Part shown: positions 37,301 through 43,990 of the stretch, piece after piece
Layout of the letters: every line of letters begins with the position of its first letter
Numbering within the stretch: position 1 is the stretch's first letter
Source: Paraburkholderia phenazinium
Lineage (GTDB): Bacteria; Pseudomonadota; Gammaproteobacteria; Burkholderiales; Burkholderiaceae
Assembly: GCF_900142845.1 (NCBI RefSeq)
Contig: NZ_FSRU01000002.1
Location: 2,294,001-2,358,000, forward strand
Direction of reading: 5' to 3'
DNA: 64,000 nt
Translations under genes and position numbers: made by a program
Notes under the pieces: model-generated
Database searches by the model: none
Told to the model about the DNA's origin: nothing
The model's input: only the letters and a program-made list of their open reading frames with translations

Positions 37301-37547
37301 CGTGTCCTGCGATACCCAGCGCTCCTGCTCCGCCGGCACTCTGCGCCTGCCCGGACACTGCGCCCCCCATCAACCCCAAGGCGAGCATCGCAGTCACGAC
37401 CTTGCGCATTGGCAACGAACCTACCGCACGTCCTGCAACCACACCGGCCTTGCCGCCCCCCGTTTTCCCGCGCGAATTTGCCAGTTCCGATGCCGCCACC
37501 CACGTTTGGCGCGCATGGTTCCACACTACGCGATAGATACCGTTCAC
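34326..37547 (-). CDS. Autotransporter (type Va) with ESPR signal and glycine-rich repeat passenger
   Basis: The 1073-residue protein starts with an extended signal region (MNGIYRVVWNHARQTWVAASELANS) followed by a Sec signal near residues 47-70 (MRKVVTAMLALGLMGGAVSGQA). The passenger (about 70-780) has three glycine-rich units GVLxxxGTLSxAGTIQGG in tandem, then autotransporter-associated beta-strand repeats (LSGTNTYSGGTTITGGTLAIS type). The outer-membrane beta-barrel occupies about 790-1073 and ends in YQF, the expected C-terminal aromatic for BAM insertion. It is probably a surface adhesin or biofilm protein. The sulfotransferase gene follows 7 bases downstream. Confidence 0.93.
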   Translation of the reverse strand: MNGIYRVVWNHARQTWVAASELANSRGKTGGGKAGVVAGRAVGSLPMRKVVTAMLALGLMGGAVSGQAQSAGGAGALGIAGHGGQGDGGGGAGGESSPTSSPSAGTGSGSNGSAGRFSGTGGGSGGGVGQTIASTQTITGLVSGGNAQNGGNASAGGSGGGGGGGGAGVLINTGTLSSAGTIQGGRGGDGGGGFLGGGGGGGGTGVLANTGTSLSNTGTIQAGDGGNGGNGVTNGGGGGGGGGTGVLISSGTLSNAGTIQGGNGGTGSDGGSGGAGGAGVSGSNMTITNSGTISGGLANGGSGAQGDAIRFTGGTNSLTIETTNAALNGPIELDAGTVVGTTVSTVSATIGAAVSGVTLTNAILLDGSTSALTLSSTNNFGVSGIISGSGNVTVSGTGTLTLSGTNTYSGGTTITGGTLAISSDGNLGASAGAMTFNGGTLQTTAGITSSRSIVLSGNGTIDTDGVASTISGTISGGSNLTVASSIRGGSLTLTNTNTYTGATTINSGATLSLSGAGSVAASSGVTDNGTFDISGTTAGASIASLAGTGTVALGTQSLTLMNASGTFGGTITGSGKLLTQGSGSQIFDGNSSSFTGTTEITGGLLEVGDINTPSAVLGGDVQVDAAGTLRGHGTVTGSVTNNGTVMPGGTVGTLTVGGNYTQASAATLSIEVSPTAASALAVSGTATLGGTLAITYDPGTYSARSYTLVSAHSLSGTFASTTSTGTSYLGTLTTSVTYGANNVQLVLADAVTPDAPAAPVVVAPTDTSIYTAVGTSALLGAQATGAALLDRLDHASAATAGQPDGWVAATGVQTKVEGTNSEPGFQTNRYGFLAGLDQKLGDYTVGVSAGYDHSDIDEQGTGDSGTIDTLRAALYGSRFVGPVSLAATLGVGLDFLSQKRPFGDSTGTAEGNHMGQDVTTGAQASLPMRFGDVTVTPRVGLRYAYFHANGFGESGAGGEDLNVGTDNVHSLQPYAGVTLDKAFGDAVKPVNVELRLGYARELLDVNRTMTVAAQDGTGFAAPGTNLPRGYLTTGASVTLHPTKNMDVSLNYDTVINTDHASAQQGSIRVGYQF
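36768..37112 (-). repeat. Tandem 114-117 bp repeats inside the autotransporter passenger
   Basis: Three imperfect units begin at 36768, 36885 and 36999, each starting (plus strand) with TTGAAT and ending in long CCACCACC/CCGCCGCC runs. They encode 38-39-residue glycine-rich units with GTIQGG. Such repeats can change number by slippage and vary the length of the surface domain. Confidence 0.75.
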
Positions 37548-37847
37548 TTTTTCGATTCCCCGTATGCGCCAACCGTACGGGGGCAGGCATCGGCTGCGTT
37601 GATGCAGCGAGACGCCTGCTTCCTCCGTGCTGTTTCGATGTGTTTCTTTTCTGTTTCGCCGTAACCACGTAACCGCGCGCGGACTTCAGGCAGAGAGATC
37701 GTTGGTTTTCGCATGGTTCTGCCCGACTCCCCGTCTATACATGATTTGGATTTCTAATCATGTACGGTCACCATACAAAGTCTTTATCACTGCGGCACGC
37801 GGCCGCCGTGCCCGACGGCGAAACTGTCACCGGGCACGGCGTCGTGC
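37548..37847. promoter_or_regulatory. Region upstream of the autotransporter with two dyads
   Basis: 300 bases without a gene. A perfect dyad TACATGATT (37738-37746) / AATCATGTA (37756-37764) with a 9-base spacer lies about 190 bases upstream of the start. A second dyad CCCCGTA (37558-37564) / TACGGGG (37576-37582) lies just before the start codon, where it could affect ribosome access. A short hairpin GTGCCCG/CGGGCAC (37808-37837) follows the lipoprotein gene without a T tract. Confidence 0.6.
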
Positions 37848-39071
37848 TTATTGCGCCGTCGGAGCGAGCTGAAACACGCCCGCGCTGGTCCCCTCGGCCG
37901 TCACATACAGATTCTCGTTCGAGCCCACCGCGATCGCGGTAGCCCCGGTTACCGTCGACAACGTCGTGACGACGCCGGAGGACGGGATGATCTGTCGCAA
38001 AGCTCCACTACCGGAATCCACCACATAGAGGTTGTTGCTCGCGTCTACCGTGATTGCGCCCGGCGCGTTGAACGACGCCGCCGTGGCCGTGCCGTCGGTG
38101 TCCACCGCGCTGCCCGATCCAGCCAGAACGGTCGGCGTGCCCGACACGATCTTGAACACCTCGTTGTGGGTCTGGTCGGTGACGTACACGTTCTTGTTCG
38201 AGTCCACCGCTACAGCGTAGGGCGTGAACGTCGACGTGCCGCTCGCCAGTGTGGCGACCTTCGTTCCACTCGATGTGTATTCCGTCACCGTGGCCGGACT
38301 CGTGCCGGTGTCCACGACGTAGACGTTGCCGCTGGAATCGACCGCCGCGCTGTTCGGATGGGTCAACCCGGTCGCTGCCAGGTAGCTGGCCGTTACGCTG
38401 GCCGACAGCGGATTTGGCAATTCGACGATGTAATCGTCCCCGCCATCCGCCTCGTACAGCGTCGAATTCGTCGCGCTGTAGGTCATCAACCCCGCCGACC
38501 CTGCTGCGGTGTAAATGAACTGCGGAGCGGCACTGCCCGTGGGAATTCCGAACACGTCCCCGAAATTGTTATCCGATGCGTAGACGTTGCCGCTGCCGTC
38601 GACTGCCACACCCACCAGCTTCGTGCCGTCGCTCGTGCCACTCGCATTCCTGGCGGATCCAAATGCAGCCGCGCTGACCAGCGAAGTCGGGCTGGTCTTA
38701 TCGACCGCGCAGCTCACGCCGACATTGGTGACGTTGACTGAAGACGTGCCGCTGCCTTGACTCACGGTACAGTTCCACCATGCCGGCTGCGACACGACTG
38801 TCACGGCGTATGCCGAACCCGCAGCAACTGCCGTGGCGAACGAGAACGCGCCGCTTGCGCTCACTGTCACCGGACCGCCGCCATTGTTTTCCAGCACCAG
38901 CGATGCACCGGCCGGCAGCCCGCTCACCGTTCCAGACACCGTATAGCTGCTGGCGCTTGCGCTATTCGAAGCACTGCTCTTGCCGACGTTATCGCCCCCG
39001 CAGGCAGCCAGCATCAGACACATGGCCGCCCCCGCAGCCAACGGACGCAACTGCCCCATCATTCTTGTCAT
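37848..39071 (-). CDS. NHL/beta-propeller repeat lipoprotein
   Basis: The ATG at 39071 has GGAG about 10 bases upstream and starts MTRMMGQLRPLAAGAAMCLMLAACGG, with a lipobox LAAC (Cys about 24). The 407-residue product has a Ser-rich linker, then an IPT/Ig-like segment (about 40-110, TVSGTVSGLPAGASLVLENNGGGPVTVSASGAFSF), then about six NHL-type units (GVAVDGSGNVYASD, AAVDSSGNVYVVDTG, AVAVDSNKNVYVTDQ, AITVDASNNLYVVDSG) forming a propeller. It is likely lipid-anchored and faces the periplasm or cell surface; ligand unknown. The longer in-frame ORF upstream is not supported by a ribosome site. Confidence 0.88.
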   Translation of the reverse strand: MTRMMGQLRPLAAGAAMCLMLAACGGDNVGKSSASNSASASSYTVSGTVSGLPAGASLVLENNGGGPVTVSASGAFSFATAVAAGSAYAVTVVSQPAWWNCTVSQGSGTSSVNVTNVGVSCAVDKTSPTSLVSAAAFGSARNASGTSDGTKLVGVAVDGSGNVYASDNNFGDVFGIPTGSAAPQFIYTAAGSAGLMTYSATNSTLYEADGGDDYIVELPNPLSASVTASYLAATGLTHPNSAAVDSSGNVYVVDTGTSPATVTEYTSSGTKVATLASGTSTFTPYAVAVDSNKNVYVTDQTHNEVFKIVSGTPTVLAGSGSAVDTDGTATAASFNAPGAITVDASNNLYVVDSGSGALRQIIPSSGVVTTLSTVTGATAIAVGSNENLYVTAEGTSAGVFQLAPTAQ

Positions 39072-39279
39072 AACCCCGCTCCATTGATTTTTTGTTCTAC
39101 CCCGATTGCCCCGATTTTTCTGCGCTAGCCCAAGCCGCAGATTTCTGCGATTTCCAACCGTAGGGAAGGTACTGCACCCAAATAGCCGGGGTAAATACTG
39201 CATCCGTAGTATTTGCAGCGCGGAGCAACGGGTTCGGAGCGTTACCGATTATTAAACGGCGCGCGCGAGGGCAATGTCG

Positions 39280-41046
39280 TCAGGCAGGTTGCGCATCGAT
39301 CAGGGCCCGCAGTTCTTGCGGGTCGAGTGGCTTATGCAAGACGCGAAAGCCGCTTGACGAAGCCGCATTGATGCCATCAGCCGAGGTGTCGCCGGTAATG
39401 ATGATCGCCGGTATCGTGCGCCCGATGGACCGGAACACGGCGTGGATGACATCCACCCCCGTCACATGCCTTGCCAGCCTGAAGTCCGTCACGATCATTT
39501 CCAGTACTAAACGATGCGACTTTGCTGCCACGATCGCCTGCTCCAGGGATTGCGCGGCGACCACCGTGTGGCCCCACGCTCGCAACAGCGTCTGCATGCT
39601 GGCAAGTACGTCGCGATCGTCGTCGATCACCAGAACAGCCTTCTGTGCGCGGCCCGAAACCGGTTCGCCGTGTCGCTCGCTCATTGCGGCGCGAGGCGCC
39701 TCGATATGCTGCAACGCCGGCAATCGCACGGAAAAGAGCGAGCCGCGGCCTGGCGCCGACTGCACCGCGATGCGCGCGCCGAGCAGTGCCGCCGTGCGCT
39801 GCACAATGGCGAGGCCGAGGCCCAGTCCTTGTTCCCGGTCGCGCGCTGCGTTGCCGACCTGGTAGAACTCCCGGAAAATGCTCGACAGTTGGCTAGACTC
39901 AATGCCAATGCCGGTGTCGAATACCTGGATCTCCACCTCCCCCTTGCGGCGGCGGCAGGCCACCAAAATGCCGCCACGGTCGGTATAACGCACCGCATTC
40001 GACAACAGGTTGGACAGCATGTTGTGAAGCAGGACTGCATCGGTTTCCAGCCAGATCGAAGTTGAGCGGATCTTGAGTGTCAGCCCTTTGGACAACGCGG
40101 CCTGGGAGAACTGATTTTCCAGTGCGTCGAACTCCTGCTGCAACGGAAAACAGCGCGGTTCGACATCGATCACGCCCGCATCCAGACGCGAGATATCCAG
40201 CAATACGTTCAGCAATTGCGACATGCCTCTCAACGCCGTCCGAAGCCGTTCGGCAATGTCATTGAGCGCTGGGCGCTCAATGGTCGGTGCCTGGGCGATG
40301 GCGCGCAGCGTCGCGATGTAGAGGCCGAGCGCATGGGTTGGCTGACGCAGGTCGTGGCTGGCGGCGGCGAGAAATTGCGATTTGCTTTGATTGGCGAGCT
40401 CGGCGCGCTCCTTTTCCTCGGTCAGTTGCCGGATCAGGGTAACGTTCTCAAAGCGCAACAACACCGCATCCCGCACGGTACGTTGCAAGGTCCGGCTAAA
40501 GGCGAGGTTGACCCCCAGCAGAAAGAGCGACAGGAGTCCCAGCACCGAAAACAACGCATTTCCGTACACAAAGGAACGAATGGCAAACGGCAGGACGGTC
40601 GGCAATACATAGGCGAGATAGGTCGGCCACCAGGAGGATAGCGATGCCACCGAACCGCCGCTCATGCCGGCCAGCACAATGCAGATCAGAGCCGTCACGA
40701 TCGTGTCGTGCGGCGCAAAGAACAGAATGCCCATGGAACCCCATAGGCAGCCCGACATGCCGGAGAACAGGACGTATGTCCAGGCGCGCCTGCTGGCTGT
40801 CCCGGTGGGATGCTCAGTCGCTCGACGATCGCGCCACACCATCACGATCCGGATGGCGGTCAGCACGTAGATTGCAGCAGCCCAGCCCAGCAGAGCGCGT
40901 TGCGAAACCTCGCGCCACAACAGGAAGGTCGTCAGGCTCACTACGGCGATATTGCCGAAAAGAATAGGCGGCGACTGGCGGTAAAGCGTGTTGACCAGTT
41001 CGAGTCGCACATTGGCGCTATATTCTTGAGGTATCTTTTTTGCCAT
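39280..41046 (-). CDS. Hybrid sensor histidine kinase / response regulator with multi-helix membrane sensor
   Basis: The 588-residue protein has about six membrane helices in residues 30-185 with no large periplasmic domain, so it may sense the membrane or a small ligand within it. The dimerisation domain has the phosphoacceptor H231 (AAASHDLRQPTHAL). The ATPase region has N-, G1- and G2-boxes (NMLSNLLSNAVRYTD, VFDTGIGIE, GLGLGLAIVQRTA). A receiver domain occupies about 465-588, with the phosphorylatable Asp in VTDFRLA. It is divergent from a NarL-type regulator gene (142-base gap), its likely partner. Confidence 0.94.
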   Translation of the reverse strand: MAKKIPQEYSANVRLELVNTLYRQSPPILFGNIAVVSLTTFLLWREVSQRALLGWAAAIYVLTAIRIVMVWRDRRATEHPTGTASRRAWTYVLFSGMSGCLWGSMGILFFAPHDTIVTALICIVLAGMSGGSVASLSSWWPTYLAYVLPTVLPFAIRSFVYGNALFSVLGLLSLFLLGVNLAFSRTLQRTVRDAVLLRFENVTLIRQLTEEKERAELANQSKSQFLAAASHDLRQPTHALGLYIATLRAIAQAPTIERPALNDIAERLRTALRGMSQLLNVLLDISRLDAGVIDVEPRCFPLQQEFDALENQFSQAALSKGLTLKIRSTSIWLETDAVLLHNMLSNLLSNAVRYTDRGGILVACRRRKGEVEIQVFDTGIGIESSQLSSIFREFYQVGNAARDREQGLGLGLAIVQRTAALLGARIAVQSAPGRGSLFSVRLPALQHIEAPRAAMSERHGEPVSGRAQKAVLVIDDDRDVLASMQTLLRAWGHTVVAAQSLEQAIVAAKSHRLVLEMIVTDFRLARHVTGVDVIHAVFRSIGRTIPAIIITGDTSADGINAASSSGFRVLHKPLDPQELRALIDAQPA

Positions 41047-41130
41047 CTTGAACGCGCGTATCCGATCTTGTTTAAAGTCGGGTTTCCGTAAAATCCTGTC
41101 CGCCGTATGATGCGGCTTTATCCGGGATCA

Positions 41131-41148
41131 TTTTGCATTGTCGCAAAA
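41131..41148. promoter_or_regulatory. Dyad between divergent kinase and NarL-type regulator genes
   Basis: TTTTGC (41131-41136) and GCAAAA (41143-41148) form a 6-bp inverted repeat with a 6-base spacer in the divergent promoter gap. It is a candidate binding site for the regulator encoded at 41189, judged only by symmetry and position. Confidence 0.45.
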
Positions 41149-41188
41149 GAATCGGCTTTGGGGCGCCCGAGAAAGTAATGAAAGAAAA

Positions 41189-41806
41189 ATGAAAAAAATC
41201 GTACTTGCCGAAGACCACGCCATTATTCGCGATGGCTTGAAGTTACTGCTGATGACTCGGACTAACTGGCGCGTAGCGGGCGAAACGGGTGACGGTCGGA
41301 TGGTCAGCCAGATTGTGCGAGATACGCAGGCAGATTTACTGTTACTGGATCTGGATTTACCTGGCTATCCCGGCGTCGAACTGGCACAGCAAATCAAGGC
41401 GCAGTCTCCACAGACCAGAATCCTGGTTGTGACGGGCAGTCAGAATCCTGCAGCGGTCAGATCGGCCCTGGCCGCTGGCGTCGACGGGTATCTGCTTAAA
41501 CACGAAGATAGCGACGAACTTCTTCATGCCATTTCCCTCGTCTTGTCGGGCATCCGCTATGTGAGCAAGGCACTCGCCCATGTGCTGGAGATCGCGGACT
41601 GCACTGCCGCAACGTCGATCACGGCGCGGGAAAAGGAAATCCTTGTGCTGATCGCCAGCGGACACTCCAGCCAGGACATCGCAGAACAACTGAATGTGAG
41701 CGTGTTGACGGTACGCAAGCACCGGCAGAATCTGATGTCGAAACTGTCGTTGCATAACGTTGCCGAAGTGACGGCGTATGCAATCCGCGATGGCCTGAGG
41801 AATTGA
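41189..41806 (+). CDS. NarL/FixJ-family response regulator
   Basis: The ATG at 41189 gives 205 residues starting MKKIVLAEDHAIIRDGLK, the canonical receiver start; the upstream 17-residue extension is discarded. The phosphoacceptor is D54 (LLLLDLDLPGYPG), with the switch residue region VVTGSQ and K in YLLKHED. The C-terminal LuxR-type helix-turn-helix (TAREKEILVLIASGHSSQDIAEQLNVSVLTVRKHRQNLMSKL) covers about 137-180. It is probably phosphorylated by the divergently encoded hybrid kinase. Confidence 0.94.
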   Translation: MKKIVLAEDHAIIRDGLKLLLMTRTNWRVAGETGDGRMVSQIVRDTQADLLLLDLDLPGYPGVELAQQIKAQSPQTRILVVTGSQNPAAVRSALAAGVDGYLLKHEDSDELLHAISLVLSGIRYVSKALAHVLEIADCTAATSITAREKEILVLIASGHSSQDIAEQLNVSVLTVRKHRQNLMSKLSLHNVAEVTAYAIRDGLRN

Positions 41807-41855
41807 TGTCATGGACCCATCGCGCAACGCCATGAATATCTCTTGAAAATTCTTG

Positions 41856-41870
41856 TAGACGACTGGTCTA
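41856..41870. promoter_or_regulatory. TetR/NemR-type operator 1 (upstream of the regulator gene)
   Basis: TAGAC-GACTG-GTCTA, a 5-bp inverted repeat, lies 21 bases before the TetR start. An identical 15-base site recurs at 42550. The form TAGAC...GTCTA matches known NemR operators, so it is a confident autoregulatory site. TTGAAA at 41843-41848 could be a -35 element. Confidence 0.85.
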
Positions 41871-41890
41871 CTATCGGCTAAAGTCAGCAC

Positions 41891-42496
41891 ATGGCTACCG
41901 CAAACACATCCGAAACAGTCGACGTCCGCGAGAACATTATCGCTGTCGGCCAGCGTCTCATCGGCGCCAAAGGGTTCTCGGCCGTGGGCCTGAACGAGAT
42001 TCTGTCGGAGGCCGGAGTTCCAAAAGGGTCCTTCTATCATTACTTCGGGTCGAAAGATGCGTTCGGCGTGGCAATGCTGGAAAGTTACTTTGAGGAATAC
42101 CTGGACGACCTTGACCAAACGCTCGCTCAGCCCGGCCTGAACATGGCGCAACGGCTCATGAACTACTGGCGCATATGGCAGGAAACCCAGTCGTTCTTCG
42201 ACTGCCAGGGCAAATGCCTGGCGGTGAAGCTAGGCGCCGAGGTGGCGGACATGTCGGAGGCGATGCGCGCTACGCTCAATCGCGGCACGGCAGGAATCGT
42301 CAGCCGACTGGCGCGAGCCCTCGAAGCCGGCGTGGCCGAGGGCTCGCTTTCGGTCGCGGGCGATCCGCAGAGCGTCGCACAGAGTCTTTACCAGCTCTGG
42401 CTGGGCGCCAGCATCATGGTCAAGATCGTTCGCAACGTGCAACCTTTCGAAACGGCGTTGATGACAACGCAGCAGATGCTCCACCTTGCTCCCTGA
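41891..42496 (+). CDS. TetR/AcrR-family regulator (NemR-like)
   Basis: The 201-residue protein has an N-terminal helix-turn-helix (residues 13-60: NIIAVGQRLIGAKGFSAVGLNEILSEAGVPKGSFYHYFGSKDAF). The effector domain has the conserved FDCQGKCLAVKLGAEVADMSEAMR segment with two Cys three residues apart, plausible redox or electrophile sensors; NemR itself is known to sense reactive chlorine and aldehydes through cysteine. Identical operators precede this gene and the DJ-1 gene downstream. A strong terminator separates the two, so each is transcribed from its own repressed promoter. Confidence 0.94.
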   Translation: MATANTSETVDVRENIIAVGQRLIGAKGFSAVGLNEILSEAGVPKGSFYHYFGSKDAFGVAMLESYFEEYLDDLDQTLAQPGLNMAQRLMNYWRIWQETQSFFDCQGKCLAVKLGAEVADMSEAMRATLNRGTAGIVSRLARALEAGVAEGSLSVAGDPQSVAQSLYQLWLGASIMVKIVRNVQPFETALMTTQQMLHLAP

Positions 42497-42513
42497 AGAA
42501 TCGGGCGGCAAAC

Positions 42514-42537
42514 GCACTTCTCCGGAAGTGCTTTTTT
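42514..42537 (+). terminator. Rho-independent terminator after the TetR gene
   Basis: The perfect 7-bp stem GCACTTC / GAAGTGC with a TCCG loop is followed by TTTTTT. It ends the regulator transcript before the second operator and the DJ-1 gene. Confidence 0.9.
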
Positions 42538-42549
42538 AGGCCTCGAAAC

Positions 42550-42564
42550 TAGACGACTGGTCTA
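42550..42564. promoter_or_regulatory. TetR/NemR-type operator 2 (upstream of the DJ-1 family gene)
   Basis: A copy of TAGACGACTGGTCTA identical to that at 41856, including the following CTAT, lies 52 bases before the DJ-1 gene. TACTAT at 42563-42568 may be the -10 element overlapping the operator. Two identical sites strongly tie the gene to the adjacent regulator. Confidence 0.87.
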
Positions 42565-42615
42565 CTATTTAGACACGATTCACCCACCGACTCACTCACC
42601 CGACGGAGAAGCAAC

Positions 42616-43305
42616 ATGAAAGTACTGATGGTTCTGACCTCGCATGACCAACTGGGCAACACAGGCCGCAAGACGGGTTTCTGGCTCGAAGAACTGGCGG
42701 CGCCCTACTACACGTTCATGGAAGCCGGCGCGGAAATCGTGCTGGCTTCACCGAAGGGCGGCCAGCCGCCGCTCGACCCTAAGAGCAACGAGCCGGCCAA
42801 CCAGACCGAGATGACGCGCCGCTTCGAACTCGACGCGCAAGCGACCGCGCAGCTTGCCGCCACGGTGCGGCTCGACAGCGTCTCGCAGGCGGACTTCGAT
42901 ACGGTCTTCTATCCGGGCGGTCATGGCCCGCTATGGGATCTTGCCGAAGACAGGAACTCGATCGCCTTGATCGAATCGTTCATCGCCGCCGGCAAGCCCG
43001 TCGCGCTCGTTTGCCACGCCCCTGGCGCGCTGCGCCACGTGCGCACGGCAGATGGCGCGCCGCTAGTCGAAGGCAAGAAAGTCACCAGCTTCACGAACTC
43101 CGAGGAAGCCGCCGTCGGGCTGACGGACATCGTGCCGTTCCTCGTGGAAGACGAGCTCAAGGCCAAAGGCGGCGTCTATTCGAAGACCGACGACTGGGCG
43201 CCGTACGTCGTTGCCGACGGTTTGTTGATCACGGGACAAAACCCCGCTTCGTCCTCGCCGGCCGCAGCCCTTCTGCTTGAGCACCCGGCGCTCGCCGCAA
43301 AGTGA
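42616..43305 (+). CDS. DJ-1/PfpI superfamily protein, Hsp31-like glyoxalase III or deglycase candidate
   Basis: The 229-residue protein has the class I amidotransferase-like fold with candidate nucleophile C133 in LVCHAPG and upstream E in TGFWLEELAAPY. FYPGGHGPLWDL and ASPKGGQPPLDP are typical of the Hsp31/YajL-like branch that converts glyoxals or repairs glycation. A GACGGAG site precedes the ATG. Its promoter carries the operator shared with the NemR-like gene, consistent with aldehyde or electrophile stress response. Chaperone activity is an alternative within the family. Confidence 0.9.
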   Translation: MKVLMVLTSHDQLGNTGRKTGFWLEELAAPYYTFMEAGAEIVLASPKGGQPPLDPKSNEPANQTEMTRRFELDAQATAQLAATVRLDSVSQADFDTVFYPGGHGPLWDLAEDRNSIALIESFIAAGKPVALVCHAPGALRHVRTADGAPLVEGKKVTSFTNSEEAAVGLTDIVPFLVEDELKAKGGVYSKTDDWAPYVVADGLLITGQNPASSSPAAALLLEHPALAAK

Positions 43306-43468
43306 GCGACATCGACAAGGCCGTCGAAGCCGATGAAAACGCGTGTTCGCCCAGGACTCGATGATGCACGCTTAAAAGCAGCACGGTCTAATATGGTGGT
43401 ATTCGCACCGGCTCGAGTCCGTTAGCGGCTCGCCGGTGCACCCCGCAACCGAACCCGGAGATCCCATC

Positions 43469-43753
43469 ATGCAGATTGCGAAAGTCGTAATCGGAGTGGC
43501 CGCCCTCGTCGGCGTAACGGCGGCCTATGCCGACGGGTTCGACATCACCCGATCCCTCTCGAACGGGCGTGAGCTGCGCCTAGTCGAACACACGGCGGAA
43601 TGCGATGGCGGCCCCGGTGCGTTCATCTACCGGCAAGGCAAGCGGCTCGATCAGACCTGCCATGTCAGCCTGACTGCAACAGGCGCGACCGTGATCATGC
43701 CGGCTTTCGAGCCGCGGATGTTCTTCCCGCGCGACACGTTGTACCCAAACTAG
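43469..43753 (+). CDS. Small secreted protein of unknown function
   Basis: The ATG at 43469 has CGGAG upstream and gives 94 residues with a Sec signal (MQIAKVVIGVAALVGVTAAYA-DG). The mature 70 residues contain two cysteines (AECDGG and QTCHVS) likely to form a disulfide in the periplasm. I do not recognise the family. It stands alone between the DJ-1 gene and the ATPase module. The in-frame upstream ORF start is less likely. Confidence 0.75.
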   Translation: MQIAKVVIGVAALVGVTAAYADGFDITRSLSNGRELRLVEHTAECDGGPGAFIYRQGKRLDQTCHVSLTATGATVIMPAFEPRMFFPRDTLYPN

Positions 43754-43842
43754 CGGGAGGAAGTGTCAGTTTGGCACGGCAGTGAAGCCGTTCGATCGCG
43801 CATCCGCTCAAACCTCGCCATTTCCAACGCCGTAAAAACAAA

Positions 43843-43868
43843 GCGCCGGCCAGCTACCAGGTCGGCGC
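43843..43868 (-). terminator. Orphan terminator-like hairpin
   Basis: GCGCCGGCC (43843-43851) pairs with GGTCGGCGC (43860-43868) with one wobble. On the minus strand it is followed by TTTGTTTTT, the layout of a leftward terminator. No leftward gene is evident, so it may be a remnant of displaced DNA or act on readthrough. Confidence 0.45.
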
Positions 43869-43914
43869 GGGTCGGCTGCGGCCGATTTCCAACCCATTAC
43901 GGACATCAGGCCCC

Positions 43915-43949
43915 GACGGTATATCTGACGGTATACTGACCGCCGGTCA
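43915..43949. promoter_or_regulatory. Tandem repeats and palindrome upstream of the ATPase-TOPRIM operon
   Basis: GACGGTATA occurs at 43915-43923 and 43927-43935 (12-base period) and is followed directly by the perfect palindrome TGACCG-C-CGGTCA (43937-43949). TATACT (43932-43937) may be a -10 box. This lies about 40 bases before the ATG at 43991. It is a candidate control site of the module. Confidence 0.5.
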
Positions 43950-43990
43950 AGACTTGCGGTGCCCCAACATGCGACAACAGGACTACTGGC

